Assembly: GCF_047496725.1 (NCBI RefSeq)
Contig: NC_132976.1
Location: 9,098,001-9,162,000, forward strand
Direction: 5' to 3'
DNA length: 64,000 bases
Source: Anoplolepis gracilipes
Taxonomy: Eukaryota > Arthropoda > Insecta > Hymenoptera > Formicidae
Part shown: positions 12,828 through 24,395 of the stretch, piece by piece
Layout of the letters: the number at the start of each line of letters is the position of its first letter
How positions within the stretch are numbered: the stretch's first letter is position 1
Notes under the pieces: model-generated
What the model was told of the DNA's origin: nothing
Database searches by the model: none
What the model saw: only the letters and a program-made list of their open reading frames with translations
Position numbers and translations under genes: made by a program

Positions 12828-13202
12828 CAGGGTGTCTTATAATTGGTGAAAAGCTTGCTAATGGCAGATTCTTGAGATCATCTGGAGACGATTTTTGCTC
12901 AGCAAAAGTGTCAAAGCATCAATAATTTCCAAGTTATAAGCGATTGAAAAAAAGGCACTTTTCGCAAATCAAACTTTTTGAAAGTAAAAAATTATCAAAA
13001 CTACATTCTTTAGTTAATTTCAGAGATAGAGTTTACTGTAATAGAATTTTAATTTAAGGCTTACAAAAATATGATGACAAAAATTGGAAACACTTGCAAA
13101 AAATGATGACGTTTCTTGATATTTTTGCTGAGGAAAAATCGATTCCAAATAATGTAAAAAATCTGTCATTAGCAGGTTTTACATCAATTACAAGACACCC
13201 TG
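12828..13202 (+). mobile_element. TA-flanked palindromic MITE, copy 2
   Basis: 375 bp, intact at both ends: CAGGGTGTCTTATAATTGG at the left and CAAGACACCCTG at the right. It is flanked by TA on each side (12826-12827, 13203-13204) and inserted at the edge of an (AT)n tract (about 12807-12824). The arms pair over about 75 bases. It lies opposite in orientation to the copy at 6613-6935 and keeps a central segment (with TCAAACTTTTTGAAAG) that copy 1 has lost. No transposase frame. Confidence 0.92.
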
Positions 13203-13204
13203 TA

Positions 13205-16200
13205 TATACATTGCATGCGTGAATATTTCAGAATTAATCTTTTGTCGACAGGTATGTCATGAAATTATTATTTTGGTTCAACTGTTCCGTAAAAAAACAA
13301 TATAAACGTAACGATAATTTGATTTCTCTCGTTCAAACATACATATTATATTTGAGTCGTCTATAATTTTGTATAACTCTTTTAATTTTATAATATACAT
13401 ATACTTTAGAATATAACATTTCGTGCGTAAATTGTAATTTTGTAAAATAAATGTAAATACAAAACTATATTGTTAGTTTAAAATAAACATCCTTTTGAAA
13501 CATATAATATTAAACGAGAATATATCACAAGATCTACCAAACATTACTCACAACGTCTAAAGAAGTAAAAGATCTATAGCTTTAAATACATAGCTTCCAC
13601 AACTGTTTATTACTCGGTGCATATGTCGTATTTACGAGGCGTTGCGACTGGCGATTTGTACATACATACGTCGCGCAGAAGCTTAACCTCGCTCGATTTT
13701 TCTTACTTATGGCGAATGACCGCGCTTGTTTCAAGGCAGCTTGTTATCGTTACGAGTTGTGCGACGCGACGAGGAAGCGACTCAGTCCAGGTCCAGAGTG
13801 TTCGGACCGCTGTCGAGCGTGAAAAACACTCGCGACGAGATTTCTGTACGACTCGTTTCTGCGCCTCTCATTTCTCGCCAACATATTAAACGACATCATC
13901 ATTCATCATGTAACTGATACGATGCACTCAAGTATCAACGTGTAACAAAACAAAAAAAAAGGATCTCATCCTGATCGATCGATATATCATCAATATTTAT
14001 GACAGAAATAAAAGTCTTTTTAAAGTGTTTGTAATACATGTAATTAATAATCTCCCTTTATATTTAATGATATTTTCTAATTCTAAAGGATATGCGCGTT
14101 ATTGTAGTATAATCTTCGACAGTATAATCTCGAGCGATCATTCGATACGCGCGCTAGTGAAACATGTTATAACCTTCGGGAAAAAAAGGAACCAGTTCTG
14201 AAGAGCACTAAGCGTTTCAGACGTCGCAAAAAGGTAATCGGTATCATTAAAGATCCATGAATAATCGATTATGCAGAACATTGCTTCCTCCCTTATTAAA
14301 TCGATTTGCTATGCTTACATACGACCACGTTATTTTCCTCAATGTTACTTATATAAGAGAGGTTCCAATATCAGCCTGTCAGATTGCCTATACTTAGACC
14401 TCATAAGAAAAATATGATGGATAAATTTGAAACTCGTATTTCATATAAAAGGTAATAAAAAATTCTTTCTCTATAATAACTTTATAGTAACTCCAGGTTT
14501 TCCACATTACCGCGACATTCTCCGGTACGGGAGAAAAAAAAATATCTACATTTTTCCAATAAGAGAACAAAAATGCAAACGCAAGCAAGACTTGTCATTT
14601 TCAACGAGACATATCGTGAAGGTTTCGATGCCCTTGGTTGGCGGCGTGTAATAAGCGGATATGCAAGAGAAGGGGAGAAGAGGGAGGTTCGTGCTTTCAG
14701 ACACAACCAACCGTAGCCGTAGCGTCAACAAAGTGCAACGTCTACAAGCAACGTATATAAACGCACCACTAAAGATGATACAAAATTCGTGAATAATAAT
14801 AGCAGAAATATAGCGCGAGTCATAAGGGATCCGCTATAGATAACGAATCTCACAATCAAAAGAAGTACTATCCATATATGCATGTTCGTCGGAAATTACA
14901 ATTATGTATAATTAATCTAAAATATATTTTTCTCTATAATTATTATTATTAAAAAATGATGGATATCTCAATACTTTCTCTTTAGTAATGTGTCAAAATA
15001 TTTATACGCCACGCAAAATTTAGCGAATATTGCAAAATCAAATATGATAGATTCTTTTATCGTTATATAATGTAACCGATTTCAATCAAGCTATGAAATA
15101 TGAAGCGGAGCGTATCTTTACGAAGCATCATAAATTCCTCCTCAAAAGACCCTAGTCACTAGGCTGGTTAAGAGTGAAAAGTGGAACAGATTACTTTCCC
15201 GAGCTTCTCAGTCACTCTCCGTTACGATGACAACGGCTTCGTCCTTCGTTCGGCGGTCTTAGAGCGCAGATACTGGACGTAACTCTTCTTCGAAGTCTGC
15301 CATTTTTCCTTCGCACGGAGAACGTTTACCCCAAACGGCTCTCGGATCCTCAATTACGACAATCCCGATGGGTCATCAACAACATTTTCAGCAAAGTTGG
15401 CGGTCGAAATGTCGATTAAAAGAAATTGCGTTGTGCTATCTGTATTATTTGTGACTCGATTCAATTTCTCTCTCTATATAATTGATTTATGTATATTATA
15501 ATCAGTACTCTTCCAGACTAAACTACGAGAAATGAATTTAAAATATAAAATATAAAAAATTGCAAATATATGTATATAATATTGCATCTCTCTTTGAAAT
15601 ACACTGTTAATGTTACTTGTTTGCTTTTACACGTCGCATAATATTTGTCACGTTTCGTCCTAATTAGGAATCCTTTTATCAATGGTTATTTTTCCACGTC
15701 TTTAGAATACTCCAGTTTCCGTAATATTGAAGCGCATAGAAAACGTGTTTCCTCATTCCCCGCCAATCTTTGTACACCGTCCCTTTTTCGTGAGTGTGCG
15801 CTCGCCTGCATTTTAACAATATACATTCGCGGAACGGTCGTGAATCTTTTCCCCAGTGGATCCTCATAATGGTCCCTTTCTGTAGCGAGCGCAAAGAGGA
15901 AGCAGGGCCTCCGGTAAAAGATTTCCTGTCTCCCCTTCCTTCGCTCCCTCTCTGTCTCTTGCCAGTCGACCACCGCCCCACTTTGCTCTCCCATCCCTAT
16001 TGCTGTTCCCCCTTTTCCCATTTCGATCTCACAGTTCGTCCTTCCTTCGTCGTCCCTTCTCGCACCACCCTTCGTTTTGCCGCGGATTTACGTCGCCAAT
16101 AAATCACGAAGAATATTCTTGGCCACCCTGAAGATACCTGCATGGTAATTCACCTTTCTCCCTTCTGTCTCGGATCCGACTCTCGAAACCAGCCCGCCGA

Positions 16201-16493
16201 AAGTTGCTATCGTAAAACACCATGCCCAGTCGCACGCTCGCGCGTGACCACAGACATGCAATTATAGTTAAACGAGAACCGACATAGAACTCAAGCGTTA
16301 AAAAAACATTCTCCCTCATTCTCAACGAAATAACAAATTATATAAAAATATTATTGGAGTTAATATTAAATATTTAGTCTCTCTTTCTTTCTTTGTAAAC
16401 CTATTAGCTTAAAATCTAATGATATTAATACATATAATTGAATGACTAAAGAATCAATCGTTATTTATCACTCGATGATTTTATATCCAGTTA
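13205..16493. other. Non-coding stretch, no gene seen
   Basis: AT-rich to about 15100, then a mixed island at 15130-15400 and a pyrimidine-rich island at 15880-16090. The latter produces long overlapping frames on both strands (15679-15981, 15686-16021, 15794-16102). On the plus strand an acceptor-like tract ends ...CTCACAG at 16035 and the frame then runs open to 16145 with a weak donor. Composition bias explains it equally well. A 20-base spacer between TTTCAG and GACAG|GTATGT at about 13230-13252 is too short to call. Confidence 0.5.
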
Positions 16494-16497
16494 TTAA

Positions 16498-16764
16498 CCC
16501 TTATTCCGTATTGGTGGGTCATTTTTGTCCGTGATTTTTCTGAACAACACGTCAATTTCTCGAAAACAAGTAATCATAAAATAATATATTTGAGTAAATT
16601 ATTTTTCAATTTATTATTTTAGTCTTTATTTAGAATGCTCAAAGAAGCTATATACATTTTTTCAGATTTGTTAAAACACTTTTACATATTAATAAACTTA
16701 TCGAAAATACGCTGATCCACCTGTATAGTTAGAAGGTGCCAAAAATAACAATACGGAGTAAGGG
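16498..16764. mobile_element. piggyBac-type MITE with TTAA duplication
   Basis: 267 bp bounded on each side by TTAA (16494-16497 and 16765-16768). The terminal inverted repeats begin CCCTTATTCCGTATTG on the left and, read from the other strand, CCCTTACTCCGTATTG on the right: 15 of 16 identical. A TTAA target with termini starting CCC is the hallmark of the piggyBac superfamily. The interior is AT-rich with no transposase frame, so it is a non-autonomous derivative needing a partner elsewhere. Only one copy is in this window. Confidence 0.88.
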
Positions 16765-16768
16765 TTAA

Positions 16769-18205
16769 TTTTAGGATTGTAATAAAAAAATGTGAAAAAG
16801 CTTCACTTGTTCGAATAACGACGTTCAAATATTATTCAGCGCGTAAGAAAGCAATGGAGCGCAGAAAACAAGGAAACTGCTTAAATGGATAAAACAAAAT
16901 TGTTTCCCGGGTCTTGTGCTAACAAGCGGTTCGCTATACGCGGACAAAGCCGCGTGCGTTGTATAACGCCCACGTAGCACTGGTGGCGTACCTTCCCACG
17001 TGGCTACCGTGCGGTCGAGTGATTACATCTATTTTAATTACGGTCATTTCACGGCTCCGCGGTCGCGCGCTTCGAATGGCCAGCGGGGAAAAAGAATTGG
17101 AATTTAGCCCAGCGCGCCGGATCTCTCTTTCTCGATTACTCTTCGACAAACGTCGTATGAAAGAGAAGAAGAGTCCATTTTCCGCACTCGAGAACCGTAT
17201 ATCTCGGGATCGATGTGCTTTCCCCTAAGCCACAGCGGAACGCTTTTAATCGAGACTCTTGACGGCAGACGTAGCTTCAGGTGGGAAAAATTTCGGCGAC
17301 GAATTTTCTTCGCTTCCTCTTTTATATACACCCGGAGGTGAGAAACTTTTCGCGATAATAAAAGCTCGAATGAAAGCTCGTAAGAATTGTTCCCTCAAAA
17401 AAGAGTGATGTACAAGTGATGGAGGGTGACGCGACGAGAGCTTGAAAGCTGGTACACGAGAGAATGTATTTTCGCTGTTTCATTCATATTTCGTGTGGCA
17501 TGCAAACTTTTCACGTCACGACTCGTCAATTATGATCGCTATCGAAATGTTCGCCGTTGATCGTGTTTGCGAATAACTTTAATCCGCCCGATAAATTCGA
17601 TTCGCAAAGTGCATCGTTGTCAATCATTTGTGTTCAAAGGGAAAAAGTTATTCATATTTCGTATAGATTAAATTGACTTTAAACTACCAACAAAATACGT
17701 TTGCCGAATTCGACACATCGTTTGCCCTGTAAGTGCGATACGTTCGATATCCTGCATATTGTATAATACTTTTTATATTTAACCATATGCTTTTCTCTTT
17801 AATTCGTGTTGCAACTTTTATTCCTTGCTATATACATATACGAGATTTGATTTTATAAAATATGTATATATAATTTTTCAAATTATAAATAAAATAATTA
17901 AAAATTATATGGAGATTATTAAAGAAAAAATATATATACTAGCTAAAATATCAATAATAATATATTAGACAAAAATTTTTTCTTTTTTTCAGTTTCGTAC
18001 AACAATTATCACGCACCAATGAGTTAATCAGTCGCTAATGAACTGACCCACGGGCGGCATGTTCTAACGAGTCGCGTCCCTTTAATGTTGCCCGAGCGAC
18101 CACGATCAATGACATAATACTCCCATGATTATTTTGCTCGGGTTTAACCATCCGTAATAAGTACGACTTATAGCGCGTGACGCGATAATGAAAAATGACA
18201 AGCGC
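16769..18205. other. Non-coding stretch, no gene seen
   Basis: CpG-rich island at 16900-17330 with several overlapping frames, AT-rich from 17760 to 17990. No splice-bounded exon recognised. Confidence 0.55.
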
Positions 18206-18263
18206 TTCTCCGCATTTAAGAGCAATTCAAAGAGAGCGGTCGCTCTCTTTTCGAAGCGGAGAA
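18206..18263. repeat. Nested inverted repeat (cruciform-capable)
   Basis: Inner stem: AAAGAGAGCG (18229-18238) and CGCTCTCTTT (18241-18250) with a 2-base loop. Outer stem: TTCTCCGC (18206-18213) and GCGGAGAA (18256-18263). Both stems are perfect. It lies about 350 bases upstream of the promoter candidate at 18616. Confidence 0.8.
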
Positions 18264-18615
18264 AATATCGCGGCAAAAAAAAAAAAAACAGCAAAAAAAG
18301 ACGAGCTCCACTTCAAACGAGCGGCACACGTATGAGCTTACGCCGATGCCGATAAATGCCGTCCGGCGAACGAACGAGATCATCGTCGCTCGAGAGGCAT
18401 GCGAGTGACGGAGTCGTTTTAGCCTACGTACGGTACCACGTCAACGACCATACTTGGAGATCACGCTGGGACAGCAGCGAGTCATCCGCGCGCGCTCGGA
18501 GGGAGAGCGAGAATTTCAAGTGGCGTCTGAGTTCACGTCTGAGAGCCCAGCTCCTCTGCGAACCCAGAGGAGTCTGCTTCTCGTGGGTGTAACGCGAAAA
18601 AGGACAAGGTATACG

Positions 18616-18653
18616 TATATAAAGGCCCGGCTGCTGCGTGTCCGACGCAGTCG
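18616..18653 (+). promoter_or_regulatory. Candidate TATA/Inr core promoter
   Basis: TATATAAAGG begins at 18616 (TATAAA at 18618-18623). CGCAGTCGG follows, with its A at 18649, exactly 31 bases after the start of TATAAA. This is the usual TATA-to-start spacing in arthropods, and CAGTC is close to the TCAGT initiator core. The site lies in a CpG-rich island (about 18300-18850). No DPE-like motif is obvious at +28 to +32. A small open frame starts 45 bases downstream. Transcription is inferred from motif spacing only. Confidence 0.45.
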
Positions 18654-18693
18654 GCGTCGCGTCGGCTAATTTCTATCCCCGAGTCGAGTTACG

Positions 18694-18834
18694 ATGACAG
18701 GCCTCGACCTCGTGCGCGCACGTTTTATTGCGAGAGCTGGACTCTTGTCCTTTGCCGTTTGTCACGCGCCGGTGTACCCGCCTATCAAAGGCAGAAGATT
18801 TAATCGCCGGTCGCGCGCGAACGATCCGTTGTAA
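18694..18834 (+). CDS. Candidate small ORF, 46 codons, behind a TATA promoter
   Basis: ATG at 18694 with A at -3, stop TAA at 18832-18834. The product is basic (several Arg in both halves). Residues 15-22 (AGLLSFAV) form a short hydrophobic run followed by Cys23-His-Ala25, which could end a signal peptide, although Arg10 and Arg14 interrupt the hydrophobic region and Pro26 is unfavourable after the cleavage point. Residues 27-35 read VYPPIKGRR; Gly followed by two Arg is the classical amidation and dibasic-cleavage arrangement of secreted peptide precursors. I know no family with this sequence, and no strong splice donor follows within 250 bases. It may be a novel secreted peptide, a piece of a longer spliced gene, or a chance frame in the 5' leader of a non-coding transcript. 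The start was chosen as the first ATG after the predicted transcription start. Confidence 0.25.
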   Translation: MTGLDLVRARFIARAGLLSFAVCHAPVYPPIKGRRFNRRSRANDPL

Positions 18835-20369
18835 ATCATTTCACCGTCGGCGAAAACGCCAATTTACGCTCTTTCGATCTTTCATTCTCCTCCACCTGTT
18901 GACACAGTCTGTCCCGTATCAAACCGTGTAATTTGTTATACGTGAAAGAAATTGCCATCTATTAAAGGAAATATACGACAAAGTCGTATTTCAATTTTTA
19001 AGGAATCTTAATTACAATTTGAAAAAATATCGAAAGCGAATAGCGAAATTAATACCGATAACGAGATTATCAATTTTACAAGTAAAAATATTATATTTCT
19101 GAGAGAGAGAAATTAAAAAACTAGAAAAAATACTTGACGCCCGGATTAATATTAATGACTCAAGTTCGAGAAGGCATAACGTCTCTTTGATCGCCTAAGA
19201 TGTTTCCGGGAAGTGTGCCGTTCGAGGTTCAAAGGTGATTTCTCAATTAGCGACGGCGGTAAAGGCTTTAACAGACTGCGCGAGAGCTTTTACTCCCTGC
19301 TAATTAGATATGCTGAAAACATACAAACGACATTACACTCGCGCGTTCTGTTTGCTTATTATAATGTATGTAAATCTCCGAGAGTGTACAGCGCCGTGTT
19401 CTAATAAAATATTTGCCTAACGGTGCCTAGCGATCCTTGAAGTATCTCGCTTGCGTTTAAAAGCTGATACACGGTAGGTAGTCGCGGTGGAACGATGCCG
19501 CGAAATTGGAGCAAACGGTGTTTTTAATCGCGAAGGACACTGGAAAATAAGAAAACTTTCGAGAGTGTATTCACAACCTCCTTAAATTAATTGACAGATC
19601 GATGCGCACTGTTCGTCGCGTCTTTTTAATCGCGATAAAAAGATTGGTCGAAAGATTGGCCATAATTGGAATAACGCGTAATAAATAGACAACTGTGACA
19701 CATATGTTGTAATGCCACGTCAATATTTATATTGATATCAGTACTTGTTCGCTATTTTGTCACGGTCAATATTAAGAGAGACGATACGGAGGATGAATCA
19801 TAGAAAATTACTTTACGACACGGTCGGATAAAAACGTCATTCACTGAAATTTCATCCATGAGAGGAGCTTCATACTTTGTGTACGGATTGTGAAACACAA
19901 GATACTCTTCTCGTCGAGGTCTATCCTAAAATATGAAATTGACGGTGTAGAACCTTATCGGAATGTGACAGGCGCGTCTCATCGAGTTTACCGAACTAAC
20001 AGAGCCGGAATATTTAACTCCCCCGTTACTTTCTCATTTTCTACAGAAATGCAAAACACGAAGAGAGAGATGGTACTAAACCGCGGTAAACAGACATAAA
20101 AGAACTTTTATATTGCGCAAAGCGTCAACCTCGCGGCGGCTCCATAAAAAAAGTATATATACACGTTTCTTAATAAATGGCGAGAATATCTGTGTTTGTT
20201 ATCCATCGCTGCAAATCACGGGAAATGTAAATTACGTTTTTACGAAAAGTATAGCGCAGGCAGATATCATATTTTCGATCGAGTGCAAAAAAATGCACCG
20301 GATACTATGTATCCGCCGCGTTCGGTAAAGTTTTCTCTAGAGTAGAGAGATTCTCCTTTTCTCTCTTTC
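18835..20369. other. Non-coding stretch, no gene seen
   Basis: Downstream of the small frame: CpG-rich to 18920, then AT-rich. A GTAGGT donor-like site at about 19475 follows no clear exon. Frames at 19213-19404, 19890-20099 and 20113-20328 show no domain. Confidence 0.5.
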
Positions 20370-20406
20370 AAGAGAGAGAGAAAGGGAAAGAGAGAGAGAG
20401 AGAGAG
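20370..20406. repeat. (GA)n microsatellite
   Basis: AG dinucleotides interrupted by AAAGGGAAAG. A short CTCTCTTTCAAGAGAGAG inverted block sits at its left edge. Confidence 0.9.
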
Positions 20407-23400
20407 CCAGCTGGCCGTTATCGACGTATTCTTGATTCATATTCGAATTGGGCGAACTGCGCACCCGCCTATTAATAGACGTTTGTCTCACGCCCGTGGA
20501 TTCTCGCTCGCTCGCGCACGAGCGTGGCCGACGATAACGCACGATTACAAATGCAGTCGTAACGAGGCAATTTACGAGACGGCGATAACGAGTCCCTGAG
20601 ATCGGTTAACCTGTTTCGCCATTAGCTGGCCGGACGTCGCTTTGTTGCATAACAATCTGGTTTCAGCTTACGTGCTCCCGCGATCAGATCTAATTGTGAG
20701 AGATGATTAATGATAGAAATAATTTTTTTTTTTAGTTTACTGTGTAATCTCTTTTTTTTTTTGTCACGCGGATAACCAGAGCATTCATCAGCTTGTCGAC
20801 CTCATGTTTATCTAACTTTATCTATTTAGTTTTGAAAATACCGTCGTTTTCATAATCTACCTTGTTTTTCTTTTTTCCTTTTTCCTTTTTTTATTTTTGT
20901 AAAATGACTTAATAAATTCTTACATATTTAATGTTTTTTATAATAATAATTAAGTAACGTTTTTACCGAAATAAAATATAAAAATGTAAAAATTAAAGAC
21001 CTTACTAATTACGTTATCTGTTCTATTGTAAATATTTCAAATTTGTCCAAGTCAGCAAATTATGCTTGAGGTATCGATAACGACAAATTATCGCTGATAA
21101 AACTCGGAACGATGAGCAGCGCAATTAGCAAACGACTCAGAAAAGCTCGAGATTATTGCTACGTAATTTCAGTGAGGAGAGGCGAGACGTTGGAAAAGTC
21201 GACGAATTCAGATCGCAAATTGCTGAAAGTGGGCGACCTTTCGTAAACTTTTCCCACCATCGCACCACCACCCGCGATCTCTCGTTAGCTCGTAATTAAC
21301 GGCGGTTTATTTTTGTGGTAAGACACCGCTTCTCTCCTTGATTTCGGTCGACTCGAAGTTTCCACGGTTGACTTCTTCTAATTGCGAGTGCAAAATTAGG
21401 ATAGCTAAATTTCTCGCAAGAATAATGTCCTTCAAACTATCAGAGTTCTAACTGGTGTACTAATCTAATCGACAGGCACAAACTCACGCTTTATTACACT
21501 ATAAAGTATGAAACAAGTTTGTGGGGAAATTTAATCTTTTTCAACGTTCATGTATACAATTTTAACGTTATCCGTTTTAATTCTGCCGAGCTACAACTAC
21601 ATCTCTTTCTTCGCGAAATTTCTGAAATTTTCTTCCACATTTAACAATATGTTACAGCAAAAGAATCCGGAGGAAAAGTTAAGCTTTTATATGCGCGCGA
21701 TACGAGTCTAATATTTCGCCTCGGTGACCTCGTCGCGTTGTCGTGCCATCCAGCTTAATGTTAACGCACAATGGCCGCAGACGTATTATGACATTTATCG
21801 TACGGCCAGCTGATCTCGCTTCCTCGTTTTACGTCCCATATGGTTGACACACGCGCGACACTTTTCACGCGCGCGCGTATATGCGTGAATGTGTGCGTGT
21901 GTATGATACGCGACCTCGCACACGACAATATGTTGCTTTATCCACGATGCTCGGACAGGGACGTGGTTTTCTTTGAGAGATATAAAATTACATCCCGCAA
22001 ACAATTTTTTTTCTCTTTTTTTTATTATTTTTATATTCGAACGCACAAACATTTGACGTAAATAAAGGCGGTTTTTCGATTCACTTGTGTGTCTCGACTA
22101 CGCAGTACATGAAAGATAAAAAAATTTACGCAACATGACAAAATCTGGTAAATAAAGAAGAAAACGACTACATAGAGCATATACAATTTATAAGAGAGAG
22201 ACTGCGCGCAGCAAGGAAAATTGATTTAAAAAATAATTTTGTTTTTAATCTGAAAATAGTTTCGCTGAATGCAAAGACGTAAAAATTCGAATCAATAACT
22301 TATTTCATATTTTTTTTCCCTTTTTCTCTCAACAGTTAATAAGCTTTTAAATAGCTAGATTTTTATTACATGGACTCCTTTAAAAAATCTCTAGCTAATA
22401 TTTTGGTTTAACGCTCCGATAAACTCGCATTTTATTTTTTTGCGCTGAAAATTATCCTTTCATCCGTTTTCTCCACAATCTCAAAACATATACACTGATA
22501 TTTTGTATATATATATATCTATATGAATGGTACGGTACGAAACGGAAAAGTTTACTTCGTGCAATCCTCCTCAGTTGATTATAATCCGGAATAAAACATT
22601 ATTTCCACGGTCGATTCAGCGGATGTTATACCGTTATACAGACTTTTGTATTTCCACGTAATCTATGTAATAATAAAGCAGAGTTTATTTAAAAATTGCA
22701 ACGCGCGCGCACCGAGAACGATCCCAAGTTCGAGTTTATATATCTGTTATGATTAACGCGAGAGCGCGAAGCGTTTCGCAAACTATAATTATACACATGG
22801 AAATACTGCGATGATTCCGTAACGATTATACACCGTGTAACGCGTGACGAATGCGACGACGGCTGCGTTTCGAAAGCGACTCGGTCGAGAAGAGTTGCAC
22901 AAGCGCGAAATTGAATGTGTCGAAGGATATTAATAAATGATAATGACAAGTGTTATTAAATTAAATTCCATAGATACTAACAAGTGTTGCACAGATCTAA
23001 CACAATGCTGTTAAATCGGACAATGCGGCTAATCTTCTCGAACGTCGCGTTCGAGGTAAGCAACTGCGTAAATGCGGCATACGCGAGGCGACTAACTAAT
23101 TGCACAATTTCCGCGAACAAACTCGAATCTACGACATGGTTCCGGTAGGGGTTTTAATGCGCGACTGTCACGCTCGGCGCGGTAATGCAATCAAATCCAT
23201 AGAATAATCGTTAATTAAGACAAATCACCGCGTGTCAACTTTCGCGTGTTAATGCGACAACTATGGCCCGACGACGATTTCCGGCGAGTAAAAGTGATTA
23301 ATGTCACGCCCGGAGACGTCAAAGCGAGAGGAGATTAACGGTCGATCGACGCGAGAAGAGACAAATTTAATTGGCGACCCGGGACGAAAAGCGACGCATA

Positions 23401-24339
23401 TATACATATATGAAAAGTGACGTAACGACGCGACGACCGGTGTCGTAATTAAAATTTATTTTTAATAACGATGCACCGTTCCGTGAGAAGGCCGTTACGC
23501 GCGAGCCTCGATATTAATTAACATCAATTATCAATTTTATCGGTGTTTTATCCGGCGCAAAAGGCGGTCAAACAATTTTTTGATCTGCCAGCAACGCGCC
23601 AAGTCAATATGTATCGGCGTCCTTAATTGAAATATCGCTACATAATAAATAGGGACACGAACATGGTTCTTCGTAAACAGTTTCGAAACGAAAGGAGAAA
23701 GTGAGTACGCTTCACTGACCCGAAAAGATTTTACAGATCTCTGCTCGTGCAAACCGTGATTGTTTATTATCGCGATTCGTTGAAATTTCATTGCAGAGAG
23801 AGAAATCTATTATTTAAATATTTAATTAAATTTTCAAATATATTCTGACTCATTTCGTTTAAATTTCAGATAGGTTATTTTTTATTTTTATACATGGGTT
23901 ATTTTTTCGTAAAATAAGCCATGTCATGTTTCGTGTCAGTATTTTGAAAATCGCTAGACAATCATTCGATTGATCATTCGGCGTTTCGATGAATCACGAT
24001 CCAACGATTAATTCGCGCGTCTTATCGCGAGTATGTCTTAATGAAGGCACAAAGTCCACGATCGACATGACTTCAATCAAAACAGTTTTCTAAATGCATA
24101 TTTTCATAATGTATAATTAATACTAGAATCTTATGCTGCTGGATATTCACAAAATGAAGAAGCAACTACAAAACGATCAGCTAAATCAGCATGGGCCTTA
24201 GAATTTTTTATTTATAAAATTTAAAATTTGTTGAAAACATTGTTCAATGTGAAATAAAACATTAACAGCATCGCTTTAATATTATAAATTATAAAAATTA
24301 AATTTATAAAAAAAGAAAATATTATATACATTTTTTTTA
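20407..24339. other. Non-coding stretch, no gene seen
   Basis: Alternating AT-rich (20700-21060, 21960-22560, 23800-23920, 24200-24340) and CpG-rich (21180-21320, 22690-22870, 23030-23500) DNA. A plus-strand donor-like TTCGAG|GTAAGC at 23055-23056 is preceded by ATG at 23004 and a 17-codon frame, MLLNRTMRLIFSNVAFE, but no acceptor or promoter supports it. (AT)n of about 15 bases at 22505-22520. No RNA gene seen. Confidence 0.5.
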
Positions 24340-24395
24340 AATCTGTATATAGTATTAATTTAGAAATAATCTGTATATAGCATTAATTTAGAAAT
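24340..24395. repeat. 28-bp tandem duplication
   Basis: Two head-to-tail units of 28 bases (24340-24367 and 24368-24395) differ at one position, AGTATT against AGCATT. A partial third start, AAATCTGATA, follows. A recent slippage or duplication event in AT-rich DNA. Confidence 0.9.

Noticed and set aside
13230..13252. 20-base micro-exon between TTTCAG and GACAG|GTATGT
   Set aside because: Too short to test for coding, and it lies just outside a MITE end in AT-rich DNA.
15679..16145. Overlapping 100-codon frames on both strands and an acceptor-like CTCACAG
   Set aside because: A pyrimidine-rich island removes stop codons from several frames at once. The only donor near the end (GCATG|GTAATT) is weak.
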